Source: Pseudomonas sp. UBA4194
GTDB lineage: Bacteria > Pseudomonadota > Gammaproteobacteria > Pseudomonadales > Pseudomonadaceae
DNA: 64,000 nucleotides
Direction of reading: 5' to 3'
NCBI RefSeq assembly: GCF_002379585.1
Contig: NZ_DFUE01000046.1
Span: 7,576-71,575, forward strand
The position numbers and the translations under genes were made by a program. This document shows positions 42,509 to 50,392 of this stretch, one piece after another (position 1 is the first letter of the stretch; each line of letters begins with the position of its first letter). Below the pieces are notes generated by a model. The model did not search any database and was not told the DNA's origin. It saw only the letters and a program-made list of their open reading frames with translations.

Positions 42509-42530
42509 GATGAACGGGAGAGGTTTGGCG

Positions 42531-42887
42531 CTAGCCGGCTTTCTGATCAACTTCGTCGAGACGCGCCTTGAAGGCATTGAGGCTGCTCGCCATTCGCGTG
42601 ACCATGAATTTGTCACTCTCGCTCAACGAGCGATACAACTCCAGGATTTTGGCTTCGTCCACAAGAAGCTCGCCGGCGCAGACATCGCGCTGACCAAACA
42701 GGATGTAGTTGACGTCGGCCCCCGCTGCTGCGATTGCGAGCAGGTACGCGGTATCAGGGTTCTGCCGACCGCGCTCGTAATTACCCTGGGAGTTGCGCTT
42801 CACGCCTCCTGCATCAGCCATTTCGTTCTGATTAAGCGAAAGCCTTTCGCGCTCTTCCCGGAGCCGCTCGCCCAATGTTTTTTCCAA
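42531..42887 (-). CDS. Phage repressor, XRE family
   Basis: 118 residues from a TTG at 42887, with GGAG 5 bp upstream; a GTG at 42902 would add five residues. The HTH_XRE domain (TLGERLREERERLSLNQNEMADAGGVKRNSQGNYERGRQNPDTAYLLAIAAAGADVNYILFGQ) covers residues 3-68, and the C-terminal part is a short helical oligomerisation segment. It has no S24 peptidase domain, so it should not cleave itself in response to RecA; induction must come from elsewhere, for example the antirepressors. Divergent from the Cro-like gene, with two operators between them. Confidence 0.88.
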   Translation of the reverse strand: MEKTLGERLREERERLSLNQNEMADAGGVKRNSQGNYERGRQNPDTAYLLAIAAAGADVNYILFGQRDVCAGELLVDEAKILELYRSLSESDKFMVTRMASSLNAFKARLDEVDQKAG

Positions 42888-42902
42888 GGAAACTCCAGAC
42901 AC

Positions 42903-42952
42903 ACAAATTCTTGGCAGCCTACCCTTTACACAGCCAAATTCTTGGGCATAAT
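42903..42952. promoter_or_regulatory. Phage switch: two operators and the rightward promoter
   Basis: Two copies of (A/C)CAA-ATTC-TTGG lie 31 bp apart: 42903-42914, next to the repressor start, and 42934-42945. The second lies in the spacer of a promoter with -35 TTTACA (42925-42930), a 16-bp spacer and -10 CATAAT (42947-42952) that points to the Cro-like gene. A repressor bound there would block rightward transcription. Three helical turns between sites would allow cooperative binding. Confidence 0.75.
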
Positions 42953-42990
42953 GGTGGCACCTGCAACACGAAACAACACAGAGAAACACT

Positions 42991-43191
42991 ATGCCTAGCC
43001 TCCTCACATTAGAGCAAGCCCGCGCAGAACTTGACCGTCGAGGCGTGAGCATCGCCGAGTTCTGCCGGAAACATGAGTTGAACAATAATTTGGTCAGCGA
43101 CCTCCTCAACGGCAGGAAGAAAGGTCGTCGTGGAGAAGCCCACCGAGCTGCTGTGCTGCTCGGGATCAAAGACGGCGTGATATCAAACTAA
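42991..43191 (+). CDS. Cro/Cox-like DNA-binding protein
   Basis: 66 residues, an HTH protein (LTLEQARAELDRRGVSIAEFCRKHELNNNLVSDLLNGRKKGRRGEAHRAAVLLGI). It is the first gene rightward of the switch and so is expected to play the Cro-type (or Cox-type) role of turning off the repressor promoter. The start ATG at 42991 has only a weak ribosome-binding site. Confidence 0.78.
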   Translation: MPSLLTLEQARAELDRRGVSIAEFCRKHELNNNLVSDLLNGRKKGRRGEAHRAAVLLGIKDGVISN

Positions 43192-43220
43192 CGGCACCGC
43201 TGCCAGGGATAAACCAGAAC

Positions 43221-43682
43221 ATGAAACGCACAGTCCTAGAGACCCGCCGCCAAGTCGTAAGCGCAGTCATCTGCGCTTACCCGGGCGGTCGTGAATGCGC
43301 TGCTGCCCGCCTGGGACTTCCCCTGAAAAAGTTTGATAACCACGCCTACGAAAGTGCCGGCAGCCGTCCGCTAACCGACGAGCAGATCCGCCTACTAGAG
43401 CAGGACGCCGGCACCACTCACCTGGTCGACTACGTATCGGGGCTGTATGGAGGTGTGTTTGCACCCCTGGCAGATCCGGAGCAGATGGACAACGTGGACC
43501 TCTACGCTCGAGCCGTTAATACGGCAGTAAAGCGTGGAGCAGTTGACGCGATCATCGCGGAAGCGTTGAAGGATGGGGTCATCGATGAGGCAGAGATTCA
43601 GAGGATCCTCCAAGCTCATCGCGCCCATGTTGCTGCACGTCATGAAGAAATTACCGCTGTGATCATCCTGCACCGGAATTAA
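43221..43682 (+). CDS. CII-like phage regulatory protein (CP76 family)
   Basis: 153 residues. The N-terminal half includes AVICAYPGGRECAAARLGLPLKKFDNHAYESAGSRPLTDEQIRLLEQDAGTTHLVDYVS, the pattern of phage CII/CP76-type regulators. The C-terminal half is helical. Members regulate early or lysogenic promoters in P2-like phages. It is 29 bp downstream of the Cro-like gene. Confidence 0.78.
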   Translation: MKRTVLETRRQVVSAVICAYPGGRECAAARLGLPLKKFDNHAYESAGSRPLTDEQIRLLEQDAGTTHLVDYVSGLYGGVFAPLADPEQMDNVDLYARAVNTAVKRGAVDAIIAEALKDGVIDEAEIQRILQAHRAHVAARHEEITAVIILHRN

Positions 43683-43776
43683 TCAGGTCGGGACTCAAAG
43701 GAACCGTAGTAGGCGCATGAAGCGCCGCCAATTCTCGGCCTCGGCCGAAGGTCGCACATTGCGACGGGGAGACAAT

Positions 43777-44058
43777 TTGAGTACGTACAAGCTGGTGTGC
43801 CCGCATTGCGGCGGGTCGCTGCGCATTCGCACAAGCGTCGGTCAGCATATTTTCTTGCGGACGGCGTACCTGCAGTGCATCAACGAGGCCTGCGGCGCGA
43901 CCTACCGCGGCCAGTTCGAGATCACGCACGAAATGAGCCCTTCGGGGATGCCCAACCCAACTGTGCAATTGCCCGTGGCGCCTGTATCCCTGCGCCGCGA
44001 ATCGATGCGTACCGGGGATGAGCAACAGATGGACCTACTCGACCTGGAGATCGCTTGA
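43777..44058 (+). CDS. ogr: Ogr/Delta-type zinc-finger late transcription activator
   Basis: 93 residues from a TTG at 43777, which has a GGGGAG box 5 bp upstream; an in-frame ATG at 43717 would add 20 residues unlike Ogr. The zinc finger is CX2CX22CX4C (CPHC ... CINEAC), exactly the Ogr/Delta spacing. Ogr recruits RNA polymerase to phage late promoters. The likely targets here are the three TGTA-N11-TACA sites. In P2 ogr follows D; here it has moved to the early operon. Confidence 0.88.
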   Translation: MSTYKLVCPHCGGSLRIRTSVGQHIFLRTAYLQCINEACGATYRGQFEITHEMSPSGMPNPTVQLPVAPVSLRRESMRTGDEQQMDLLDLEIA

Positions 44059-44435
44059 TGAAAAACCTGACCGACGTAAACCGCGACGCACTGGAATATC
44101 GGGAAAGCATGCAGCAAGCCGCGCTCGCATTCCTGGAACGCCACCAGGCCGAATACCTGGGTAACGATCAACTGCTGTTCACTCGCACCGTTACCCACTT
44201 GAAGATCGGACTGGGAGTGCCGGAGTACTTGGCGGAAAAACTCGCGGGAGTGGCCTACGCCGACCTTCGCAACAGTGCGAACAACCGCTGCTTGGATTTG
44301 AAGAACAGCACCCGCGCCCTCGCCGTGCTCACGGATCCGAACACGGGTGAGACCTTCACCATTCCCGTTGAGCTGATTTTTCAACACCTGGTCGACGTCC
44401 GCGATCGTCGATCACCGCCCCGCTCCCCCTATTGA
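44058..44435 (+). CDS. Phage hypothetical protein downstream of ogr
   Basis: 125 residues. The ATG at 44058 overlaps the ogr stop. The sequence RDALEYRESMQQAALAFLERHQAEYLGNDQLLFTRTVTHL is helical; the C-terminal half contains a predicted beta hairpin (LAVLTDPNTGETFTIPVELIFQHL). I do not recognise the family. It is likely an early-replication gene by position. Confidence 0.65.
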   Translation: MKNLTDVNRDALEYRESMQQAALAFLERHQAEYLGNDQLLFTRTVTHLKIGLGVPEYLAEKLAGVAYADLRNSANNRCLDLKNSTRALAVLTDPNTGETFTIPVELIFQHLVDVRDRRSPPRSPY

Positions 44436-44503
44436 CCTGAAAACCTGACCAACCCGCTGCCAGTGGGTTTGGGTGAATTGCGCTCGAAATCCGGGATAAC
44501 ACC

Positions 44504-44737
44504 ATGAAAACAGCCCTTTCCGTCCGTATGGAACTGCCTCAAAACCTCGCAACAGCGCTGCAAAAAGAGCTACGAGAGCGCTTGCGGTTGGGCATCCAGG
44601 AACTGTGGTACGCCGACGAATTCCGTCGGATCCCCGATGGGCTTCGTGCCGGCGCAATCCTCACTGCATACCCCGCTCTGGCGGCTCAGAAAAAGACACT
44701 CGGCGCGCTTCAAGCGGCCATCAAAGAGCAGGCGTAA
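44504..44737 (+). CDS. Small phage protein before the primase gene
   Basis: 77 residues (MELPQNLATALQKELRERLRLGIQELWYADEFRRIPDG), helical and charged. It ends 2 bp before the primase start. No family recognised. Confidence 0.6.
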   Translation: MKTALSVRMELPQNLATALQKELRERLRLGIQELWYADEFRRIPDGLRAGAILTAYPALAAQKKTLGALQAAIKEQA

Positions 44738-44739
44738 TC

Positions 44740-47544
44740 ATGGAACACGCTATCCGGGCAGATGTGTTGACCCGACTGGAAAACGACTACGGCTTGCGTC
44801 ATCGCACTGGCACCGAGTTCATGCGGGGCGGCCAATGCCCTGCGTGCGGCAAGAAAGAGCTGTACTCCAACTTCGAGAAGCCCTGGTTCATCAAGTGCGG
44901 CCGGGAAAGCAAATGCGGCCAGCAATGGCACGTCAAAGAGCTGTACGGCGACCTGTTCGACGACTGGAGCAGGCGGGCCCCGTCCACCAATGGCGACCCG
45001 ATCGCCACAGCGCGGGCCTACCTGGAGTTTGCGCGCGGATTCAGGTTTGACCTGGTGCAAGGCACTTTCACCCAGGAACAATTCTTCGACCCAGACCTAG
45101 AGATCGGCTCCGCCACCGTGCGCTTCCCGCTGCCCAATGGCACCTACTGGGAACGGCTGATCGACAAACCCCACCGATTCGGCAAGAAAAAAGCTCGCTT
45201 CACGAAGGGTGGCGGGGCCAAGGGACATTGGTGGTGCCACCCCCGCGTATCACTGGCCGAGTCCAAAGAGATCTGGATCGTCGAGGGCATCTTCGACGCG
45301 CTGTCCTTGATCCATGCAGATATCGACGCCGTAGCGGCCATGTCATCAAATCTGTTTCCGCAGCAGTCCCTGCAGGAGCTGGCCACCGCACGCGCTGGCG
45401 ATCTGCCGAAGCTAGTATGGGCCTTGGACAATGAGCCTGGCGCGCATCGATACACCCGCAAATGGGTAGCGATGGCTCGAGGGATGGGTTTCACCTGCGA
45501 AGCTGCCCAGATCCCCCAGCGCGACGGCCGAAAGGTCGACTGGAATGATCTTCATCAACGGTGGGGCTTTATTGAAGACCTGAGCGCTCGCGGCCGGCGG
45601 ACTGATGCAGATCTGGAGGAAGCCCGTCATCACGGGGCCCTGCTGATCGCAGAAAGCGCATCAGAGAAAGCCATGCTCATGTACACCTGGCGCGAGCGCG
45701 AGGAGTTCCACTTCGGCTTCGACTCTCGGCTGTACTGGTGGAAGCTGGACATCAGCAAGTTCAACAACGCCATGCAGGCGCTCGAAACGAGCGACAACCA
45801 CGAAGAGCAACTGCTGAACGAAAAGGCCATGCGGGAAAAGGCGCTGCGCATGTCCGGCTGCGTGGTCGAAATCGCCAACTGCTACCCGCGAGCCCTGTAT
45901 TTCCAGCGCAACGAGATCACGGACGAGTCCTGGTACTTCTTCCGCGTGGACTTCCCCCATGACGGCGGGTCGGTGAAAAACACCTTCACCGGGGGCCAGG
46001 TCGCTGCGGCAAGCGAGTTCAAGAAACGTCTTCTCGGCATGGCCGCCGGCGCAGTGTTCACCGGCAGCGGCCAGCAGCTGGACAAGATCATGAAGGACCA
46101 GCTGTTCGCGATCAAAACCGTCCAAACCATCGACTACGTCGGGTACAGCAAGGAATACGGCTGCTATGTGTTTGGGGATCTGGCAGTGAAGGATGGCCAG
46201 GTCATCGAGGTCAACGAGGAGGAGTTCTTCGAATTCGGCAAGCTTCGCCTGAAGACCCTGCAGAAAGGCATCGGCATCCGCCTTGAGCGCGACCCAAAGC
46301 AGTACAGCGAGGAATGGCTCGATCTGCTGTGGCAGTGCTTTGGGGCCCAAGGCGTCGTGGCTTTGATCTTCTGGTTTGGCTCGCTGTTCGCCGAGCAGAT
46401 CCGCAGTCGCTACCAGTCATTCCCGTTCCTCGAGGCAACTGGTGAGGCCGGCGCCGGCAAGACCACCCTGCTGAACCTTCTGTGGAAGCTGCTGGGGCGG
46501 GCCGGGTACGAGGGCTTCGACCCGTCCAAGTCCACAAAAGCTGGCCGCAGCCGATTGATGGGGCAGGTATCGGGCATGCCCGTGGTGCTGCTTGAGTCCG
46601 ATCGGAGCGGCGATGACAAGTCTCACGCCAAAAACTTCGAATGGGACGAGCTGAAGGACTACTTCGGTGGCGGCACGCTGGCCACCAAGGGCGTGAAGAC
46701 CGCCGGCAACGAGACGTACGAGCCGCCGTTCAGGGGAACGATCGCGATCAGTCAGAACGCGCCGGTGGTGGCATCTGAGGCAATCATGACCCGCATCGTG
46801 AAACTGCACTTTGTTCGGCCCAACGTCACTCCAGAGAGCCGCGCAGCCGCCGATCGGCTGACCGCCCTGGACGGCAACGAGCTGAGTCACTTCTTGTTGA
46901 AGGCCGTGCGCAAGGAGGACCTGGTGATGGAGACCATGTCCAGCCGGATCCCCCATCACGAAGGCAAGCTGCGCCGGCTGCATACCCATTGCATTGCATG
47001 CGATACCCCGTATCAGGCGCATAACGAGAAGGCTAGCTGCCAAGCGTGCGGCAACCAGCTGCGCGGCTATATCCGTGTCGAGCGGATCGTGAAGAACCAC
47101 GCTCAGCTGCTCAGTCTTTTGGACAGCCTACGGCAGATCGTGCCCTTGTCCGACTACCAGGTCAGTGCGGTGCAACGCTGCATCGTCTCAATGGCCATCG
47201 AGCGTCAGGCGTCCATCAGTGCCGACCACCCCGTGGTTGCAGAATTCTGGGAGGTCTACGACTACCTGCAGGGGCTGGATGCTGAAGGCCCAGTGGTGAA
47301 CCACAGCAACAACGAAGACCTGATCGCTATCAATCTCAACGAATTCGCCGAACGCGCAGCAGAGCACCGCCAGAAGCTGGCCGACGTGGCTGAGCTACGC
47401 GATCGCTTGCGTGAGTCCCGAGCCCACAAGTTCATCGAATCGAATAAGGCGGTGGCCAGCGCTGTGCGCGCCCATCAAGCCAAACGACACAACAGCACTA
47501 TCGCGAAGGCGGTAACCGTGAAGTGCTGGATGTTCCAAGCGTAG
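44740..47544 (+). CDS. TOPRIM primase-helicase (replication protein)
   Basis: 934 residues. An N-terminal zinc finger starts at Cys33 (CPAC...KC...KC). A TOPRIM core with EIWIVEGIFDALSLI is at about 178-190, and the helicase-type P-loop GEAGAGKT at 568-575 is followed by VVLLESDRSG, probably Walker B. A second zinc ribbon (CIACDTPYQ...CQACGNQL) is at about 751-775. It should prime and unwind phage DNA, replacing the gpA rolling-circle initiator of P2, which is not found here. The ATG at 44740 is the start; a longer frame to 44605 overlaps the previous gene. Confidence 0.9.
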   Translation: MEHAIRADVLTRLENDYGLRHRTGTEFMRGGQCPACGKKELYSNFEKPWFIKCGRESKCGQQWHVKELYGDLFDDWSRRAPSTNGDPIATARAYLEFARGFRFDLVQGTFTQEQFFDPDLEIGSATVRFPLPNGTYWERLIDKPHRFGKKKARFTKGGGAKGHWWCHPRVSLAESKEIWIVEGIFDALSLIHADIDAVAAMSSNLFPQQSLQELATARAGDLPKLVWALDNEPGAHRYTRKWVAMARGMGFTCEAAQIPQRDGRKVDWNDLHQRWGFIEDLSARGRRTDADLEEARHHGALLIAESASEKAMLMYTWREREEFHFGFDSRLYWWKLDISKFNNAMQALETSDNHEEQLLNEKAMREKALRMSGCVVEIANCYPRALYFQRNEITDESWYFFRVDFPHDGGSVKNTFTGGQVAAASEFKKRLLGMAAGAVFTGSGQQLDKIMKDQLFAIKTVQTIDYVGYSKEYGCYVFGDLAVKDGQVIEVNEEEFFEFGKLRLKTLQKGIGIRLERDPKQYSEEWLDLLWQCFGAQGVVALIFWFGSLFAEQIRSRYQSFPFLEATGEAGAGKTTLLNLLWKLLGRAGYEGFDPSKSTKAGRSRLMGQVSGMPVVLLESDRSGDDKSHAKNFEWDELKDYFGGGTLATKGVKTAGNETYEPPFRGTIAISQNAPVVASEAIMTRIVKLHFVRPNVTPESRAAADRLTALDGNELSHFLLKAVRKEDLVMETMSSRIPHHEGKLRRLHTHCIACDTPYQAHNEKASCQACGNQLRGYIRVERIVKNHAQLLSLLDSLRQIVPLSDYQVSAVQRCIVSMAIERQASISADHPVVAEFWEVYDYLQGLDAEGPVVNHSNNEDLIAINLNEFAERAAEHRQKLADVAELRDRLRESRAHKFIESNKAVASAVRAHQAKRHNSTIAKAVTVKCWMFQA

Positions 47545-47587
47545 GGCTGCAACCCGCGCTCAATACCGCTGAAAGGAGAGAACCATG
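47539..47587 (+). promoter_or_regulatory. CTGCAA-loop hairpin with GAAAGGAGAGAACC ribosome-binding site, copy 1
   Basis: GCG-TA-GGG-CTGCAA-CCC-G-CGC forms a short bulged hairpin at the end of the primase gene, 11 nt before an RBS block identical in all three copies. The loop is the same as in copies 2 and 3 while the stems differ. Confidence 0.6.
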
Positions 47588-47953
47588 ACAGACAACAAGT
47601 TGCAGGACCTCGACATGCTCTTTGGCTTCGAGGACTGGGCGAAAGAACGAGGCTATGCGCTGGATCGCAGGGACGACGACACGATGTACACCAACGTTGA
47701 GACACAAGCGGCCTGGCTTGGCTTCGAGGCCGCCCATGGCCCCGCCGGCTGCCGCCCTCAAGGACAGCAGCTCTACGGCCTGATCAAGAAGAGCAGCGAA
47801 TATTCCCATCAGGCAGACAAGTTGTTTCCAGTTCGAGTGTGCAAGGCCCCATACGACGACTACGTCGTGCACGGCGGACCAGGTGGTGTTTACCGCCTGC
47901 GGGACATGAACTTCTACGTGATCGAGGACGGTAAGCAATACCGCCTCAACTGA
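47585..47953 (+). CDS. Phage hypothetical protein with CTGCAA-hairpin leader
   Basis: 122 residues. The N-terminal half (LDMLFGFEDWAKERGYALDRRDDDTMYTNVETQAAWLGFEAA) is a segment seen in several phage proteins of unknown role. The C-terminal half (VRVCKAPYDDYVVHGGPGGVYRLRDMNFYVIEDGKQYRL) is beta-rich. Strong ribosome-binding site. No function can be assigned. Confidence 0.7.
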   Translation: MTDNKLQDLDMLFGFEDWAKERGYALDRRDDDTMYTNVETQAAWLGFEAAHGPAGCRPQGQQLYGLIKKSSEYSHQADKLFPVRVCKAPYDDYVVHGGPGGVYRLRDMNFYVIEDGKQYRLN

Positions 47954-47954
47954 A

Positions 47955-47995
47955 GCCGGCTGCAACCGGCGCAACCTTGAAAGGAGAGAACCATG
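47955..47995 (+). promoter_or_regulatory. CTGCAA-loop hairpin with GAAAGGAGAGAACC ribosome-binding site, copy 2
   Basis: GCCGG-CTGCAA-CCGGC, a five-pair hairpin, 8 nt before the identical RBS block of the next small gene. Confidence 0.65.
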
Positions 47996-48130
47996 CGTGA
48001 CAACAACCACATCCAGCAGCAGGAACGCAGCGCATTCATCGGCCAGCTAGCCGGTGCAGTGATTGCTGTCGCATTGCTCGGCGTGATCGGCGCCCAGGTG
48101 CCGGACCTGATGATCTGGATCCTTCAGTAA
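47993..48130 (+). CDS. Small membrane protein
   Basis: 45 residues; a polar N-terminus (RDNNHIQQQERSAF) precedes one transmembrane helix (IGQLAGAVIAVALLGVIGAQV) and a short tail. It starts at ATG 47993 with the strong shared ribosome-binding site, which is the main reason to believe it. Such phage membrane peptides can act in superinfection exclusion, but nothing here shows that. Confidence 0.6.
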   Translation: MRDNNHIQQQERSAFIGQLAGAVIAVALLGVIGAQVPDLMIWILQ

Positions 48131-48151
48131 GGATCCGTTTGGAGTTGGCGC

Positions 48152-48203
48152 CGCGGGGCTGCAACCCCGCGACGCTTGCCACCCCCGAAAGGAGAGAACC
48201 ATG
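48152..48203 (+). promoter_or_regulatory. CTGCAA-loop hairpin with GAAAGGAGAGAACC ribosome-binding site, copy 3
   Basis: CGCGGGG-CTGCAA-CCCCGCG, a seven-pair hairpin, 15 nt before the identical RBS block. Confidence 0.7.
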
Positions 48204-48305
48204 CAGGACCAATCCAACAACGGCAGCGGTGCGGAGGCTACCACGATTGCGTACCCACCTTGCCCCTTTTACCCATGTGGCCAACAGACTGTGAAAACTT
48301 TATGA
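48201..48305 (+). CDS. Very small protein with CPFYPC motif
   Basis: 34 residues, start ATG at 48201 with the strong shared ribosome-binding site. A C-P-F-Y-P-C motif near the C-terminus could bind metal. Its stop overlaps the Arc-type gene start (ATGA), so it may be a leader peptide coupling translation of that regulator. Confidence 0.5.
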   Translation: MQDQSNNGSGAEATTIAYPPCPFYPCGQQTVKTL

Positions 48306-48529
48306 ACCGCGATTATGATTCCCGTAGTGCAGACAAATTCGTCGTTCGCCTTCCCGACGGCTTGCGCCAAGCGATCGAGCAGTGCGCCTTGGATGACGAC
48401 CGGAGCATGAACAGCGTATTCGTTCAGGCAGTGCGTCAGTATCTCGACGTCACCAACCGTCAGCAGGTACTTCTTGAAGCTCTTGCTTCGGCCGCACAGG
48501 CCAGTACCGCTGGAGGGAGCAATGTCTGA
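48302..48529 (+). CDS. Arc-family ribbon-helix-helix regulator
   Basis: 75 residues. SADKFVVRLPDGLRQAIEQCALDDDRSMNSVFVQAVRQYLD is an Arc-type RHH DNA-binding domain (beta strand KFVVRLP, then two helices). It starts at ATG 48302, overlapping the preceding stop. Arc-type proteins in phages repress antirepressor genes (Arc of P22 controls ant), which suggests a link with the two ant genes at the other end; this is inference. Confidence 0.82.
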   Translation: MNRDYDSRSADKFVVRLPDGLRQAIEQCALDDDRSMNSVFVQAVRQYLDVTNRQQVLLEALASAAQASTAGGSNV

Positions 48530-48737
48530 ACAAACCATGCAACGCACCCGCCCTCCCCTTGCCTCGATGCGCCTGGTGCTGACAAACATCTGCGATATCT
48601 GCAACACATCGCGGTCGACACGAAAACATCAGAAGTGCAGCCGGATCCGGCAGGCGCGGAAGGCCGAGGAATGGGCGGATCGCCTTGCTGAAGTAGCTGC
48701 CGCTCGAGCAGCTCGGGAGAAACGCTATGCACGATGA
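48522..48737 (+). CDS. Small cysteine-containing phage protein
   Basis: 71 residues. The sequence ICDICNTSRSTRKHQKC gives a possible zinc knuckle (CX2C, then HX2C), followed by a charged helix (KAEEWADRLAEVAAARAAREKR). It overlaps the Arc gene end by 8 bp and the next gene start by 11 bp. No function known to me. Confidence 0.65.
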   Translation: MSEQTMQRTRPPLASMRLVLTNICDICNTSRSTRKHQKCSRIRQARKAEEWADRLAEVAAARAAREKRYAR

Positions 48738-48972
48738 GCAGACGATCAAAGTCCGCTATACCAGCGGCACCTATATCGCGCGGATCTCTGGCCTCAAATC
48801 TACGGCGAGCTGCACCATCAGTCCTGTCGACGCCGCCAGGGCGATGGCCCGGAAGATCGGCGCTGACCCTCACAGCGTTCGGCGGATTGCGGGACAGACC
48901 GGGGAAGTCTTCATCTGCAGACAATCAGCCTGCGACGACAGCAGCGAGCTCCTGCAGGAGGCAGACATATGA
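48727..48972 (+). CDS. Small phage hypothetical protein
   Basis: 81 residues (EQTIKVRYTSGTYIARISGLKSTASCTISPVDAARAMARKIG). A beta-rich N-terminus with a helix typical of small phage proteins of unknown role. It overlaps neighbours on both sides (11 and 4 bp), so it is firmly in the operon ending with the AlpA-like gene. Confidence 0.65.
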   Translation: MHDEQTIKVRYTSGTYIARISGLKSTASCTISPVDAARAMARKIGADPHSVRRIAGQTGEVFICRQSACDDSSELLQEADI

Positions 48973-49172
48973 GATCGCTGGATCGCTTTCTGCGGGAGCG
49001 AGAGGTTCTGGGCGCCACGTCTCTATCTCACTCAACGCTATGGCGTGAGATCAAACGTGGCAACTTCCCGCGGCCTGTTCCAATCTCAGCTGGGCGCGTG
49101 GGTTGGAGGGAGTCGGCGATAGCCGCCTGGCAGGAAAACCCGCAGAAATGGAAAACCACCGAGGCCGCGTAA
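48969..49172 (+). CDS. AlpA-type HTH regulator (possible excisionase)
   Basis: 67 residues; VLGATSLSHSTLWREIKRGNFPRPVPISAGRVGWRESAIAAWQ is the AlpA/MerR-like wHTH. AlpA-type proteins act as excisionase regulators of integrated elements. It is preceded by GGAGG and is convergent with the integrase, so it is a good candidate directionality factor. Confidence 0.82.
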   Translation: MRSLDRFLREREVLGATSLSHSTLWREIKRGNFPRPVPISAGRVGWRESAIAAWQENPQKWKTTEAA

Positions 49173-49186
49173 GCGGCCTCATTTAT
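49161..49186. terminator. Bidirectional terminator between alpA-like gene and int
   Basis: GAGGCCGC-GTAA-GCGGCCTC, a perfect 8-bp stem whose loop holds the stop codon of the AlpA-like gene, followed by ATTTATT on the plus strand. Confidence 0.82.
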
Positions 49187-50391
49187 TCCAACTGAGCGTC
49201 GATCACGTTCGTCTGCAGCCAGCTCGCCCAGCGACTCAATCCGTCCTTTTTCTCGTGAAAGTAATCGTACCGGTCGTAATGCTTGGATGAGACATCGCCC
49301 TTCAGCGCATGCGCCTGGATTCGATCCCTGAGCTCTTTGGAGATCCGGGCTACGCCCATCAAGGTTTTGCATGTGCGGCGCAAGTCGCGCAGGGTAAAGG
49401 GGGAGTCAAACTTCTCAGGATGGCGCGCGCATAGTTTTGTTACCGCCCTGGAAAGCGAGTTTGTATGGAGCGACTGGCCTGGCACCTTACCTTCAAACGG
49501 GTACGCGCTGGTTTCACCTATCTCCCGCATGGTGTGCAGGATGTCCCGCATCAGCGCGTTATAAGGCACCACATGAACGCTCGGCTCGCCTTCCCGACCC
49601 TTTTTGTTCCTGATGACCAGGTGATCGTCGTGGTACTGCTTCCGCTCAACCGCAAGTAACTGTTCTGGCCGCTGGCCACCTGAAGCGATCAGGAACTTGA
49701 TCAGCTCAGATGTCACCAAAGATAAGTTCTCGGGTAGCAACTGCCACAGGTGCGCCAGTTCCCGAGTCGTCAACGCTCGGTCACCAGCTCGCTCCCAATC
49801 GCTCTGCACCGGTACGCTCGCCACCGGATTGTTCACCAGCCCAAATTTCAGAGCTGCCTTCTGATAGCTCCGGGGATTGAACTGCTGCTCCACGCCCATC
49901 TGGAACGCCGCATGCAAGCGGGCTCTCACGCGGTTGCAATAGGTGGTGATGCCGGCGTCGATCATCCGCACGATGATGTCTCGAACGTCTCCAGGACCAA
50001 TCAGAGCCGCTGGTCGGCTGGCAAGGTTAGGAAATGGCTCAGCAACGTAATGCTTGAACGACCATTCCACGTCGGAAGCCGATACCGCTCCTTCGCCTTC
50101 GAGCTTCGAAACGTATGCGTTGAGAAGATCCTGGAAGGTTCCAGCTTCGACCAACACCTCTTTCTCGACCCTGCACAGGTCGCGCGCGGCCGCCAAGCTG
50201 AGAGCGGGATAAACACCGAGCTTGCTCTTGATCTTGGTGCCACCGACCCGCCGTTGAAAATAGAACTCCTTGGTGCCGTTGACGCGGATGCGTACGAGCA
50301 GCACGCCTTCGCCTCTGACGCTGCGGCCATCCGAAACCTGGTATTCCTTTTCGCGCGGCTTCATCGCCTTGATTTGCTTTTCCGTGAGCAT
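49183..50391 (-). CDS. int: Tyrosine-family site-specific integrase
   Basis: 402 residues. An N-terminal DUF4102-type arm-binding domain (MLTEKQIKAMKPREKEYQVSDGRSVRG...) precedes the core-binding and catalytic domains. The catalytic Arg is in SGGQRPEQLL, the second Arg in LRDLRRTCKTLM and the Tyr in KHYDRYDY. The usual His of the HxxR box is Arg here, as in several P4/phiCTX-type integrases. The gene points away from attR. No clear ribosome-binding site precedes the ATG at 50391; instead the TGGGGGCCGT repeats lie there, suggesting autoregulation. Confidence 0.95.
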   Translation of the reverse strand: MLTEKQIKAMKPREKEYQVSDGRSVRGEGVLLVRIRVNGTKEFYFQRRVGGTKIKSKLGVYPALSLAAARDLCRVEKEVLVEAGTFQDLLNAYVSKLEGEGAVSASDVEWSFKHYVAEPFPNLASRPAALIGPGDVRDIIVRMIDAGITTYCNRVRARLHAAFQMGVEQQFNPRSYQKAALKFGLVNNPVASVPVQSDWERAGDRALTTRELAHLWQLLPENLSLVTSELIKFLIASGGQRPEQLLAVERKQYHDDHLVIRNKKGREGEPSVHVVPYNALMRDILHTMREIGETSAYPFEGKVPGQSLHTNSLSRAVTKLCARHPEKFDSPFTLRDLRRTCKTLMGVARISKELRDRIQAHALKGDVSSKHYDRYDYFHEKKDGLSRWASWLQTNVIDAQLE

Positions 50392-50392
50392 T

